Counted from the first letter of the stretch, positions 24,081-36,315 are shown. The stretch: DNA of 64,000 nucleotides from Sipunculus nudus (GCA_026874595.1 CM049307.1:58784870-58848869); one strand, 5' to 3'. Numbers and translations are program-made. The notes: a model not told the origin generated them from the sequence alone.

Positions 24081-24082
24081 AA

Positions 24083-24165
<83 letters not shown>
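24081..24165. repeat. (TA)n microsatellite
   Basis: TA run with a few internal breaks, inside the TAGACTGG element. Confidence 0.95.
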
Positions 24166-24168
<3 letters not shown>

Positions 24169-24586
24169 TTGGACCCAGTCTACCTGAAGGTCAGGAGTTG
24201 CTACTGGAAGAAGGCCTACTGAAGATTGCGTTGTGCGCTTGTCTTTACGAATGGCTCAGTGCAGCGGTGCCATAATAGACCGGGGTACCAGTCTACTTTT
24301 TACGCAGCTCTTTAGGCGTATCCTGGGAGTGGCTCGGGAATCCAGTTTGGAACGACCTTGAGAATCCACCGTCATAAATAATTGGCCATTAGGGAAAAAA
24401 GTATGGTTCACAGGCACTTTTTTTTAGAAATCAGTGCGGGCGATATTTTTTTTTTTAACCTTTTTTTGTTTGTTTCGAGATAAATGTCATATGATCAGGA
24501 AAAAGCATGCAAATAACAGAAATTTGTTTGCTTATCATTTAAAAGCACTATATAACATTGGAAATATATCAAAATGATTTATTTTA

Positions 24587-25865
24587 GGAAGTGGCTAAAC
24601 AGCCGGCAGGATGCAGCAGTTTAGTCCATAGCCTGCCATAGGCTAAACAGCCGGCAGGAGAAATTGATCTTGCCAGCAGTCAAGCCCACTGGCTAAACTG
24701 CCGGCAAATTAATGTTAGCTCTATTTCAGTGTCATACTCTGTACTTTCCATTATTATTTGGACAATGAGCTGACAATATAGTGCTGACTTACCAAATTAA
24801 CTATTTTGCTGGTCTATATATAATAAGTATGTTGATTACTGATGAGTAGGTTCTAAAAGTGCACATTTTTTATATTTACAGGTAAGTTTTATATTGATAT
24901 TCTTAAAAAAATTGTAATATTTACAGGATAGTTTATAGATTTTGTGATTAAAATATACCAGAACTGTGAATGTGTGTGCAGAGACTGTTTACAGTTTATA
25001 CACTAGTGTGCTTATGAGCAAACAAATAATTAGTGTGTGAAAACAAACAACTCATGATATGTCAAATAAATGGCCAAAGGATCAGCTTATTACTTGATCA
25101 AAGGTATAATCAAACAATCTTACACAACACCAAATTAAAGCTGCTGAGCCTAGCTATTGTGTTGTGAGATGATGCAAGAAATATCCATACCAAATGTTAT
25201 TTCTTACAAAAACACTCTCAAAATATCTAATTTGGTAGGTCAGCACTATATTGTCAGCTCATTGTCAAAATAATAATGGAAAGTACGAAGTATCACACTG
25301 AAATGGAGTATACAATGTTACATTCATTTGCCATCAGTTCAGCCAGTGGGCTAGCCCAAACATTCAGACTCCATTCAGGAATGAAGTCAGAACACCTGTT
25401 GGTGAGAGTTTCCCCTCTTATTGGACCACAACCCCAAAAGGGTATCACAAATTAACAGGGGGATCTATGCAAATTACCTAAAACACCCAAATACGGTGGT
25501 TCCCTCATAAATCCCCCATGGATAGACCCTTCTTAGCCTTCCCAGCATGCCTTGCCAGGCTGTAAACAAATGCCGATGGAGGTAATCATTGTCTGGATTT
25601 CTTGAGAGTAAGTGCCAATAATTTAATACATACTGAACATTTAAGTTATAATTTATTTCTCAACTGAGTCAACACAGCTGTATTATGCGTAATATGCAGA
25701 GGTTCTTGCATTTCCTCCCGCTGATCGCCGAATATCATAGTCCGAACCGATTTGGTCAAATCTGACCAAGCTTTAGAGGATAAACACTCCACCTTAGGAG
25801 CTGTAACGCAAACAAGAAAGAACAAATAGAATTAAAATAGCCCTGCCGGCTGTTTAGCCACTTCC
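24587..25865. mobile_element. 1.28-kb MULE-like non-autonomous element (unit 1)
   Basis: The left end GGAAGTGGCTAAACAGCCGG is perfectly inverted at the right end (…CCGGCTGTTTAGCCACTTCC). The element is bracketed by TTTATTTTA on both sides, a 9-bp target duplication typical of Mutator-like elements. A second inverted pair lies inside: the CAGTGTCATACTCTGTAC to GTCAGCAC regions near 24730-24800 and 25225-25310. Longer GCCGGC-bearing repeats occur near the left end. No transposase is visible. The same insertion is in unit 2, so it predates the segmental duplication. Confidence 0.85.
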
Positions 25866-25874
25866 TTTATTTTA

Positions 25875-27365
25875 TCTTATTAAGGGATAAAAATCAAATT
25901 AAAAATTTTGATGCGGGGGTTGAAATTCAGGCGGGCGGTGAACCTACCTTAGAACCATACCTTTTTATTTTTTGGGCTTTACACTTCATTTTTGTTGCCG
26001 CTTCATTGATGGAGCGTTAACGCGGAATGAGCAAAATTCGACCTATTCTTTAATAAGAGTAATACACATTGAATACAACAAGATACCGTATTGTACTCTA
26101 AATAGTAACGAAGAGAATAAAGCGTATCTGTGAACGCACACTGATGTAAAACCATTCTTTTCGAGGACTAAAAATACCCAAATATTTTAACCCATCACTT
26201 GAATGCCTCCATCTGCAGGGTAAATGTGGCAGTTAAAGTGAACATGTAGGAACCGTATTGAATTATTATAAACCTACCACTGCAGTCAGTAACCGATATC
26301 AATGTCTCACTTTGTTCATCACGTCCTTATCCGGTGAGTACAGATCCAACCAAATTATGGAACATTTGCTTTATTTGATCTGACTCACAATATATATGGC
26401 GTCGTCAGAAGAACATTGTCGTTTGAAAGGATATACGCTAACTAACATTGTCATTTGGAAGAGGGGCGGGGACCAATAGTCTGCAAGATCAGGTTAGGGT
26501 GTCGGGTGATGTATAGGCGATGTTTTAATTTTCCCCGGCGTTAAATTTACTTATCACTCGACTAGCACAAGCATCTGACCCCCCCCCCCCCCCGGAACCT
26601 CACGTCTGATTGGTACATAATGGTGGAAATATTAATCTGACATGAATCTGTCGTTTCCTCGCTTAATGGATGCACAGCAGTTCGAAAACGAGCATGCTGG
26701 CCTGGCCACTTGCAAACAAGTACCGGCCAACCTGACATCCTGGTTTAACGCTAAGTACAGGCTAGGTGCTTGTTCATAAAGCTTTTTGAACATAAATGAA
26801 GCACAATTCTATTCGAATAGGGATTCGATGGCCTGTGAATTAACATACAATTTGATATGATCTCTTAGTCATTTCGATTTATAGTATCAGTTAGATCTAT
26901 ATTGTTTTTCATTTCTTTTGGAAGGATGGCGTATCGAAAAAACAACAAAGTAAAACACAAAAATCAACAACAAAGAACACCAAAAGCCCATATCATCCAA
27001 CAAAGGCCGCTCGAAGTAAAATGGGATCACCTCAAAAAGTAACGCCATGAGAGGAATAGATCATACGCGCTGATGACATCCGCGACATTGCTCCCTCTTC
27101 TAGCCAAATTGTTGACAATGCCACAGAGCAAATGTTGCTCCAATCCAAATTATGGGAACTGTCCAAAGAACGCTACAAGTGTCTCAAACACAACACATAT
27201 GAGAAGAAAATGTTTCTGGATCGACAGAAAAGAAAGTAAAACGTGTTTTGAACTCCTCGTAGTATATGAACGACAAGAAAATTGAGCGCAATACCATCTG
27301 AAAACAGGACATGCCAATGGAATGCAATTAAAAATTATAATACTATACCATAAGAGGGGCGGTTC

Positions 27366-27421
<56 letters not shown>

Positions 27422-29071
27422 CATATAAAAGAAATTCTGTCCACCTTTGTTAGCAATGTTCTCTGAAACCGCGATGCGTATGACACTGTGCCGTCCTCAT
27501 TTTAAAGGTTATTGTTCCCGCAGTGACCTCGCCGCTATGAGGATATATAGTTTGCGATGTACACATCATACCTAGGGAATTTCACGTGTTTTAACGTGTT
27601 TTATGAATTGCGTGGAGGTTACCACCGAAAAAAAAACAAACTGCCATCGGCACAGACCAGAATGCATGTTGGGCACCTCAAGGATTAACGATTTTTGTTT
27701 ATATGAATAACCCCTGCTGTCAGTGACGGATTTATGCATGTTTGGCCTGACATTTGACCCAATTAAGGTAAAAAACACGTGACTCTCGCTTAAGGAAAAG
27801 GAGGGGTTCAACCCTAGAGGATTAATGACAAAACCTAAAATAAGATCCACAGGTCCAGAAAATGAAAGGAGAAGGGGTGGGGGTGTCGGGTTGATTGCCA
27901 AAGGCCTCAAACGATTACAAAAAGGCGGCCGAAAATGGGGTACGCCCCCCCCCCCCCGGACTCCCCTTGAGGTATGCTTCTACCACTAACGAGGTATACA
28001 TATTTCCGTTTTTTTCTTCAGGAACAGCTTCCTTGTCTTAAAATGTACATTTTAATCATCTTTCATGTCTTCCTCACATCAACCTATTCTTTATACGTCT
28101 AACAATATTCACCATGAAAAGATCATCGAAAATTGGAATGTCCCGCTTATATTCCGGTTAGCAATGTATATCATCACTGACCATGTTTTCAAGGTATACA
28201 TACAAATTTATGAATTTCTTGCCACGAGCTCAGCGTCACCAAATATATATGTAAAATGATCTGTACATATCTTATTAAGACAGTATTCCACTAAAAAGCT
28301 GTATTTTCTTTTAACTTTTAGAATAAAAAATGACCCATCATTCCTTATCTCAGTTAAAGGGGACCAATCACCTATCTGTCCTTTATAAACGTAAGGTAAT
28401 TCTTATGTGCTTTTATAAACAATAGGCCAGAAAACGTGGATATCACCGCACATAGGCTGCTTGTTTTGTTTATATCAGCGTGGTCATAATATGTGGGGGC
28501 CCGCTAATATATAAACAAAGTTAGTTCAACAAGGGCATCTGGCAGCAAGTCAGATAAGCCATAGCTTTGCAAATGGCGTTTTGCAACAAGTGACCTTTCA
28601 GCCCCCACATATATACAACCTATCACTTACGTTACATGTTTTTCCCGTTTGTCAACATCGCTGTGTTTATAAATATGTTGTTGATAAACAAGTTCATACG
28701 TCCTTCACAAAGGCGTTATAAGAACTTTATCACAACCAAAATTACCCTTAGATCATTAATATATACAAAGAGGACGCTAAAAACACATAAATTCTTTTGC
28801 AAAAGGTAGGTGAATGGGCACCTTTAATATATCTTCCCAATCTCGGTAAAAAAGACCGGTATACCTGATTTATCAGTTAATATATGTATATATATATATA
28901 TAGTCCATGAACATAAAAAGAAGAGAGACATCAAGCCAACATTTCAAACAATCATATTATTTGGATAACATATGCAGATTGTTGCTAAATTTTAAGCTAC
29001 CCCTGTAGCCTTCGTCAAAGCGAATGACTATATATCTGTCAACAAAGCTGACAGTGAGACCCTTCGCTAGG

Positions 29072-29072
<1 letters not shown>
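25875..29072. other. Spacer; possible degraded coding stretch at 26926-27285
   Basis: Mostly featureless AT-rich DNA with a poly-C run near 26579, a (TA)n tract and a G/C-homopolymer repeat near 27720-27980 resembling the GGATCCAGG family. At 26926 an ATG opens a basic peptide (MAYRKNNKVKHKNQ…) of about 38 residues. After a stop, a second Lys/Glu-rich stretch (…LWELSKERYK…) follows in a shifted frame. This could be an old coding relic, but I recognise no family. Confidence 0.3.
27370..27420. repeat. (TA)n microsatellite
   Basis: Pure dinucleotide run. Confidence 0.95.
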
Positions 29073-29143
<71 letters not shown>

Positions 29144-29149
29144 TATAAT
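29073..29149. repeat. (TA)n microsatellite abutting a TLR relic
   Basis: Long TA run ending directly at the first recognisable base block of the TIR-domain relic. Confidence 0.95.
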
Positions 29150-29150
29150 A

Positions 29151-29310
29151 GACGTTTTTGAGAGCAGCAAGAAAGTCGTCCTCGATATTTCTGGTAAATG
29201 TATTGGAAAACATTGAACTTCGTCCGTTTCAAGAACCGAATCCGACTAAAATCATATGTCAATTATTTTTTTCACATAGAGGCCCACTCCGGAAGATTCA
29301 TGGGATCAGA
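29151..29310 (+). pseudogene. TLR TIR-domain relic (unit 1)
   Basis: The DNA reads GACGTTTTTGAGAGCAGCAA…, close to the TIR-coding sequence of copies A and B. The translation gives DVFESSKKVVLDISGKCIG, matching receptor residues 737-755 (DAFENSKKVVLVVSRKCIG). A 10-base loss and a TGA follow. Then a block matching QNPTKVICVLLE appears in another frame. Only this central part of the TIR domain survives, fading out near a CCGGA block. No ectodomain lies upstream, where a (TA)n tract sits instead. Confidence 0.75.
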
Positions 29311-29639
29311 CCTAGCGAGACCACAGTGCTCCGTTGTCCTTGAGTGAGCTGTGTTGTTTCAGACGTCGGGCTACAGGAACTATATTATGGCCGGACCTGA
29401 CGTCTTAGGTTTTTTTTCATGAAACGTGTGCCGGGTTTTTATGCTTTGATGTTAGAGGGAGGCAGAGCGGGGTCAGTTTACCAGCCCAGCAGTGTATCAT
29501 AAAAGCGCTTTCTAAATTTAAACAAAAATGTAAATCCATACTAAAATATAAATCGTTCCCTTGAAAAGAATATGTAGATTTTACCTCAGCTGACTGAAAG
29601 GTACATGCCTCTATTTTGTCCAGCTTACTGAAATAAACA

Positions 29640-29810
29640 CCTGTACCAGATAGCTGAGCGGTAAAACGCTTGGCTCTCTCCGCTGGTGACCCGGGTTCGA
29701 TCCCTGGCGTGGCTATGAGATCGGGTTGTAGTTGCCCGTACAAGGTATGACTCAGTCAGGCATGTCTTGATTGACACGTGTTGTGGCTCCGCTATGCACG
29801 CGGCCTCACG
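29640..29810 (+). repeat. tRNA-derived SINE (unit 1)
   Basis: A-box TAGCTGAGCGGT and B-box GGTTCGATCCC lie at tRNA spacing inside a tRNA-like head, followed by an unrelated body (…GTTGCCCGTACAAGGTATG…). The antisense frame over it (ATPGIEPGSPAERAKR) is the usual artefact of such elements. The 3' end is not defined. Confidence 0.7.
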
Positions 29811-31284
29811 TGCTGTGTTTATGTTGACAACTGTGATCGCGCCCGGTCCACTGTTTTTAACACTCGTTTACAGGAGTAGGCAAACGGTTTCAAGGCAATA
29901 TTTTGCCAAGTACGGATTTGATTGAAAGGGAAGAAGCTATTTTTCGTGTTAGTTCAACATATTTTATAGGTGATTTGGCCCCTTTGATATGCTTTCCTAT
30001 TTCTATTTTTAACGAGCTCCATGCTTTCTTCAATATTTTAGATTGGTTACCTTGCGGATAAAGGATTTTGGAATGAGGACTCTCAAATATGGAGAAGACT
30101 GTTTGAAAAGCTGGGATTTGATAGTGCCATATATAAACCATTATAATGCAACTCGTTTCCACAAATCTGTTCAAAACGTTTTAGGTCGAAACGGAGTACA
30201 AACCACCTGTACGCGTCCCCTTCAAAAAGGTATGGTAAAGTGACCAAACTTTATGTTGTTCATGTGCATCATTTCCAGCATTAAAGCACATTTTGTATTT
30301 TTTTTCTGCGAGCTGGCAAATGTTCAACTATCTTGTCCTACCGGTAAATAAAGCAAACTCATCCGATCCTGGCTCTAGTCGTATATTTTTCCTTATTTCA
30401 GGGTAGGTAGAACAATTTAATTTTATCGTGCCCGTACCATTAAAACTGTGCATGGGGACGCAAGAAATCGCACCAGCGTTCGGGGGCTATTCCTAGCGAC
30501 ACCTTGTGTTTGCGTCAGAGAACACTAATGTTTCGAGTAGACCATCATCAATCACACACAAGTAGACACATAGCTGCCATGCATCTAAACATCACTTACG
30601 ATTGCAAATTGTTTCATATCAAAACCTAGATAGCGTTTGTACTAAATTCTTCACGTTACACCTTTTGGTGGTGGAGGTTATGTGCATTTATTGTGGATAC
30701 ATGTACGCATGCCTGTTCTTAACAGATAAAAATTTCTTCTATCACATATATTTTAATCTTTAAAAAAGATGGCCCGTTTCCCGGAAAGATAAGGATTTAT
30801 TCAAAAATAAAATACTTATAATTATTACATATTTAGTATACACTAAAACAGTCAAATCAATATTTAAAAAAAAAATCAACGCCAATTACTTGAGAATTTC
30901 ATATTTATAATATATATAAATTAAACCTATGCTGTATATATTTTTTATTACATTAAAATATACTCTACACATACAACAGTAATTTCTCAATTTGATTAAA
31001 CTTTATAAATCAACTAATATATGGGTCTATCAGATTATCCTGATTTCGCGCATATCTTATGAAATGATCCACTTTCTTTATTCTACGGTCCTTGCTTGGT
31101 GCTGTAATAAAATTTCTGATAAAATGTCTATGAAAGGCCTCATAATGAGTTTTGGTGTCTTTTTAACAGCTGTACCATCTCATACACATTTTATTCACAT
31201 TAACTTCAAACAAGGTTACACGAGCATGAAAAATTGGCCTCTCAAATTCATTTTTAATGTCATTTTTTTAATTTACGAGAGTTT
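29811..31284. other. Spacer without recognisable gene
   Basis: A stretch near 30042-30140 preceded by a pyrimidine-rich …TATTTTAG can be read as a short exon-like peptide (IGYLADKGFWNEDSQIWRRL…), ending at a stop after about 34 residues. It is the same in unit 2 and I recognise no family. The remainder is AT-rich. Confidence 0.3.
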
Positions 31285-31400
31285 AGTTAAAGCAAGCTTC
31301 ACCGTTTACTGAGTGCATGCAGGTGCATCGAGGGGCCTGAAACTTACAAATATAACCATGTTAGTTTCATTGTCACAGCTGGTTTTGATAAGGCCATCAA
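31285..31400 (+). repeat. Probable relic of TLR 5'-flank sequence (unit 1)
   Basis: About 80-100 bases (…GTTTACTGAGTGCATGCAGG…GGGGCCTGAAACTTACAAA…TTTCATTGTCACAGCTGG) resemble, at roughly 70 percent by eye, the flank of copy A near 10206-10300 and of copy B near 35070-35160. Together with the TIR relic it suggests an eroded TLR locus in the spacer. Confidence 0.4.
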
Positions 31401-32133
31401 GTGCATACACAGCAATGTTAATTTCAGTTTCGATGCCCTCTTTCGTTTCATGATGAGCCACATTTCCTGACCACTCCATAAGCTCCACAACAGCATATGC
31501 ATTATCAATATGTCATTACAGTTTAAAATGCTAGAAGAATTAGTGTTCTGTTGAATTTATGGGCTCAGGCTGTCCTCTCAGAATACATATGTTATTTTTA
31601 TTGTTCAACAATTTAAATGGACTTACACGTAGTCGGATAAAGTGTAACATATTGGTATGCTATAGTCATTCCCACAGTGGACGCCAATTGTAATATTATA
31701 TATTTTTTTTTTCTTAAATAGACAGATCAGCTGCAAAATGTAAGCTGTAATGGAGGAATGAGGCTTAGGCCTTTTTAACTAGAATGAAATCAAAACCATA
31801 CCTTGCAAAATGTTTGAATGATCAAATGAAATTTGAGAAAGTAGTTTATTATTTTACCATCTATGAAGGTCGAGCTCATTGGTCATAGGCTTGCCAAATA
31901 ACTCCATTCAAAAGCTGTTGAGTTTTTAGTGTCAGCAACATTCAAAAAATACAACTATCATATTGAGACTGAAGGCCAATGAGAGCCGCCATGTTGCTTA
32001 GCCTCAAGAGTGAGAAGATACTTGAAGGTTGTATAATATTTTTTTTTTTTGTTATCTTATATTTAATATAAAACATTTATTTTACATGGAATGTGTAAAT
32101 AGTTATAAACTAATCAAGGCACTGTCATTTCTC

Positions 32134-32300
32134 AGCTGATAGCGTTCGGTAGTCTGTTGGGGTGGAGGAAACCGGAGAACCCATAGAAAAACACCGGCCT
32201 TTGACGTGCAATAGCAACCCACTCTCATAGCCACGACGGGTTTCGAACCCGGCTCACCAGCGCAGAGAGCCGAGCGTTTTACCCCTCGATTGTCCAGGCC
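32134..32300 (-). repeat. tRNA-derived SINE with GGTGGAGGAAACCGGAGAA core (unit 1)
   Basis: On the minus strand a tRNA-like head with B-box GGTTCGAAACC lies at one end. GGTGGAGGAAACCGGAGAA, seen on the plus strand near 32161, marks the body. From memory this core resembles a conserved domain shared by SINEs of many invertebrates including molluscs; I could not check this. Confidence 0.6.
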
Positions 32301-32504
32301 CTACTCTTTCATCAGCTTTAGTGTGAAACTGTGTGATCATACCATAATCGTCATATTCCGTGGGTACCACAAGTGGAATAGATTTTAGCATATCATAAGT
32401 GAAAGTCCCGATATTCTGGACAAATAAAGTCTTGACAAATTTGGGTTGGATTATTCCAATATTTATGAGTGCATACAGATGTGTAACGTGTAAGCACATA
32501 CAAC

Positions 32505-32705
32505 TCACCACGTGCGGAACGTACGATGTATGCAACCGCTCACAGGCCACCTACTTACACCTTGCGCAACCGTGCGTTGACGTACTCCCTCCCTACATTT
32601 GCCACTCCCTCCCCACGTTTTCGGAAAACGTGGCGGCCGTTGCCTCCCCAAAAAACCTACGGACTAAAAACACGCGACCGTATCCCGGTTGTGACCGAGG
32701 CTTTA
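32505..32705. mobile_element. Right-half fragment of the 533-bp CGTAC-rich MITE (unit 1)
   Basis: Shares …CAACCGCTCAC.GGCCAC.TACTTACACC and ends …GTTGTGACCGAGGCTTTA, like the full element near 16.3 kb. The left half is missing. Confidence 0.7.
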
Positions 32706-33479
32706 CACACATTAAAATTTTCCGATACAAGTCCCGTATCCAGAAACCCCCTCCATATAAAGATTATTGTATGGAACTCGCCTTTGAAGTACTTGCGTTT
32801 CGATATCATAAAATTCACTTCTATAACAAATCATATATGCTTAGCTGAAAACCGTTTTGCATTTTAATATTAGATAACCTTCTGGGGGAACTTAGGTACC
32901 GAGGAACTAAGGTACGTCCCCGCTTTCGTCACGCTTGATACTTTTCGCTATAACAGCCCCTTCCTTTTAAATAATAACTGTGCCGTGTTTTCGGATAAAC
33001 GAAGAATGTCTTTCACTTGTAATGACTGTTTATGCTTATTCATTCAACTCAGGTGACTGTAAGTCATCTGAGCTACAGCGATCATCTTTTGTCCGTCGTC
33101 CGTCCGGTTGAACAAGTGTATTGTAATTTACGGTAACTCCCACTTACACAGACGCACGGTTGCGCTCCGTAACCCCCAGTTTTTGGAAGAGGCTACTCCC
33201 GATTTTGCTTCTCAGCGCCATCTAGCAATCAAACGATGAACGATTTCGAAATTTAAGATATCTATATTTTCGATTAAAAGTTAACCTAAATTATATTTCA
33301 CCTCAACGCAGTGAAACGTTAGATTTTCTCGTTGGCGACCCACTCAAATGGATAAGAATACACAAAGGAAATATCCAGTTTAATGCCTTACTCAAACGTC
33401 ATGTTAGTAACTATATGAACACAAGATGGCGCTGATTTACAATAGCGGTTTACCGTATTTATAATGAAGACATATGGTA
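32706..33479. other. Right edge of unit 1 and junction to unit 2
   Basis: Homology to unit 2 stops just after GTCCGTCGTCCGTCCGG near 33107. The next 370 or so bases match neither unit clearly, and homology to the left end of unit 1 then begins. No gene seen. Confidence 0.5.
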
Positions 33480-35500
33480 AGATACCCCATTTCTTTTGTG
33501 TGGCTTCACTGCAAGTCGTTAAAACACAAGTTATTGCACCTTCTCTCCTGAGGATGGACAGCGACACCTTGTGAGATGATAAAGGCTGGAAGAAGGCGAG
33601 CACGCTCAATAATAAGGCGTCACCTTTTAGATGTTGCTTACGATTACCCTGTCTAAGCAGGTTCCAGTCTTAATATCAGCAAATGTTCCTGTTCAGGGCA
33701 TGAGCTTGTGTCCTAAGGGTGTGCGTGTGGAGAGGGGGGGTTAGTTTGCAATTTATATTGTTGATACACACAAAATGAATTTCATTGCAAGAAATTTCCC
33801 CTTTCAGTTAAAATAGGGATATTTTTAATATGAAACATTAAAACATTAAAAGTTCTATTCACATACCAGATATTTAATTTATACATTAAATATAAATTTC
33901 CCCTTAAAATATCATAAAATATCATAGTATCTCCCAATATTTCGTTCTAACCCCGTTTAATTTCCACTTGACACAAGGAAAAGCAGGCTTACACCTGACA
34001 CGACCAGTGGCACAAAACAATCATGGCGCACACGACACCTGGTGGCCCTATTGAGCAAATCAAGGTTTTCTAGCTTCTAAACGAAGTTTGATCTGTGTAT
34101 TTTTCTTTATGTTCCATCTTCTTTTTTTTAAATTGTTGCACATGTGCAAGATCGGACATGCAGTCTTGTTATGGTAAACAGTCGCACGTGGACTATATGT
34201 TTAACCACACATAGAACCATAACAACATATAATGCAGGTGAGTCCATATGCCAGAGGTTTGCTGGAGAAACTTTGTATGCAGCCAAAATGAACTCACAAT
34301 TTGAGATAATACATATAGTATTGCTAATATTTATGTACATTTAACACCTTTGAACTGATATGAATTTTATTGACCAAGATATAATAAAAACATGTTACAG
34401 ATCATTACAATACTTTACAAGCAAATGTATACTCGATGCCACTGATCAAAAGGGGCTATATGTATTTAAAGATGTATATGTGCCCCAGCAACTTGTTTAC
34501 ATCACATATTGTTCAGACACCAAACATTGTGGAAATAAATGAAAAATTGTATGAACAGTTTAATAACATTAATAATATAAAATTTAAAAAATATATATAT
34601 ATAATATAAAACTAATGAATTATATTTTAAGAAATTAAGTACTGTTTAACCTATTTTTGAACATTTCACTTTTAAAGTCTGTTCTACATTGGTATGCCCA
34701 TTGAAATTTAGAATTTTTCATGAGGTGGCAGAGCAAGTTTTAAATTATGTTACTCTGTTTCAAAAATATTCTTTTAAATGTTACTATCAAAGTGAAGTTA
34801 ACAACACATGGCGTCAGTGATGTCCTATTTACTACAGCATCCAGGAAAAACAACGATATCCTTATTAAAATGTTTTTATACAAATGACTTTAACCTAATA
34901 TAATTTTGTTTTTGTTGAATTTATTGGAACCACGTAAATGGTGGCTATATTTGGGTTTTAAACATATTTAGCAGGAGAATTTGAAAAAAGGGCACTTTAA
35001 GATATTAATTCTTCTCCCGATATACATTTTGGCTATAATTACATGTTTAGTTCTATACAATAACGTCATCTCTTACTGAGTTCATACAAGTGCGACCAGG
35101 GACCTGACATTAACAAATCACGCCGTGTAAGTTTCAGTGTCACACCTGTTTATGAGACTGAAACTTACAAGTTTACCAAGCTGCAGCGCACCCCTTGGAA
35201 AATATAAAAAAGCATAATAATAAGACGATTATTTGTTCATTTACCTTAGCTCAGATGTTTTACTTTTTGTTTCTTTTAACTCAGATGAAGGATAATAAAG
35301 ATGGTTATACATTTATAACTTTCGCTCAGATGATCAGGTTTTTTCTGTAAATTCAGCTTCGTCTTTTGTGTGTTGTGATTGCATTAGTTCCCCGCTACAA
35401 ATGGAAACAATAAAATCTCTGTACAGTCAAGATACTTCTCATTTAGTTTGATAATATAAATAACCACATACATTGTAGCTGGAGGCAGTCCGCTTTCAAG
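33480..35500 (+). promoter_or_regulatory. 5' flank and first untranslated exon of TLR copy B
   Basis: Aligns to the flank of copy A with moderate divergence, including GGCATGA…TGTCCTAAG, ACAACACATGGCGTCAGTGATGT and the CTGAAACTTACAAG inverted motif. It ends GGAGGCAGTCCGCTTTCAAG followed by a textbook GTGAGT donor. A TATAAATA word precedes the donor by about 40 bases. No coding sequence; exon start unknown. Confidence 0.5.
35455..35462 (+). promoter_or_regulatory. TATA-like word upstream of copy B exon 1
   Basis: TATAAATA at the position equivalent to that in copy A. Suggestive only. Confidence 0.25.
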
Positions 35501-35970
35501 GTGAGTAAATGTAAACTACCTTATGTGTCTCTTTCTCTCTCATGCACAGATTGTCTTTCTGTGGAATATTTTTATGCGGACTATGTGATGGATGTCTTAT
35601 GGTCCGTCCCTCCGACCGTCCGCCAAACCGTCCGTTAACTCATAGAGTCGCCGCAACAACTTACCGGAGGTTTCATGATTTTTCATGAAAATTCACCATA
35701 ATTACTTACCAATAGATTATCTCACAAAATCCATGCATTTAATTAGGAAATAGATCACTAGGATACCTTGTGGTTTCTTTGCGATAACATACCAGCAATA
35801 CGGTGCACAAAATTTAACCAATTTGATATCTCGCGCAAGTCCGATTCCCGGCAGAATCCATGTATATATAATGAGACCAGAGGTCACCATACTATTGTGG
35901 CGTCGTGATGACTTACCAAAACACTCAATATAAATATTTACCAATAGTGTCTCTCACATGAATTAAATTC

Positions 35971-36262
35971 TCGCCAAAATTCACACATATTAAATGAGGT
36001 CTCAATACACATAACGGGCGTATTGTGCACCTTTGTGGTGCTCTTATTCTTAATTTGTTGTAAAATGTTTATCATTGATAAACTGTGGAAGGGATGTGCC
36101 GCAAAAACGGCTGGTTCGATCCCTATACTCGTGATGAAGCTGAGCCCGCAAACTGAGAGGTCACCGTGTGGGTACGAACCTTGCAGAGGTCTACTTTTGT
36201 GTGACACATCTAGCGTTCATCTTGATCTACCCTGAAAAGATGAACTTCCGCAATGTTGTTTA

Positions 36263-36315
<53 letters not shown>

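Larger units (their letters stand above)
22634..24295. mobile_element. Long inverted-repeat element of the TAGACTGGTACC family (unit 1)
   Basis: Ends TAGACTGGTACC… and …GGGGTACCAGTCTA match the 539-bp element near 8.3 kb. The subterminal sequences (…CTCCTGACCTTCAGGTAGACTGGGTCC) recur inverted near the other end. No transposase frame. The interior holds a nested GGATCCAGG-family MITE and a long (TA)n tract. Any flanking target duplication is degraded. Confidence 0.7.
8900..33107 (+). repeat. Segmental duplication, unit 1 (contains TLR copy A)
   Basis: This block is repeated in the same orientation and order further right in the window. Shared landmarks in order are the TLR locus, palindromic MITEs, a 1.28-kb inverted-repeat element, a TIR-domain relic, two tRNA-derived SINEs and a GTCCGTCGTCCGTCCG tract at the right edge. 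By eye the right-hand part, from the TIR-coding sequence on, differs at about one base per hundred. The left-hand part (5' flank, intron, ectodomain) is visibly more diverged. The left edge is fuzzy because homology fades gradually; the right edge is sharp. A 2.6-kb transposon insertion is private to this unit. Confidence 0.9.

Noticed and set aside
29417-29743. 108-codon minus-strand frame (ATPGIEPGSPAERAKR…), duplicated near 53.9 kb
   Set aside because: It is the antisense translation of a tRNA-derived SINE with A and B boxes on the plus strand.
32399-32848. 149-codon frame near the right edge of unit 1
   Set aside because: It overlaps a fragment of the CGTAC-rich MITE, has no domain, and is not kept open at the same length in unit 2.
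36105-36125. tRNA or SINE from a GGTTCGATCCC B-box in the copy B intron
   Set aside because: No A-box lies at the right distance upstream and no cloverleaf can be drawn.
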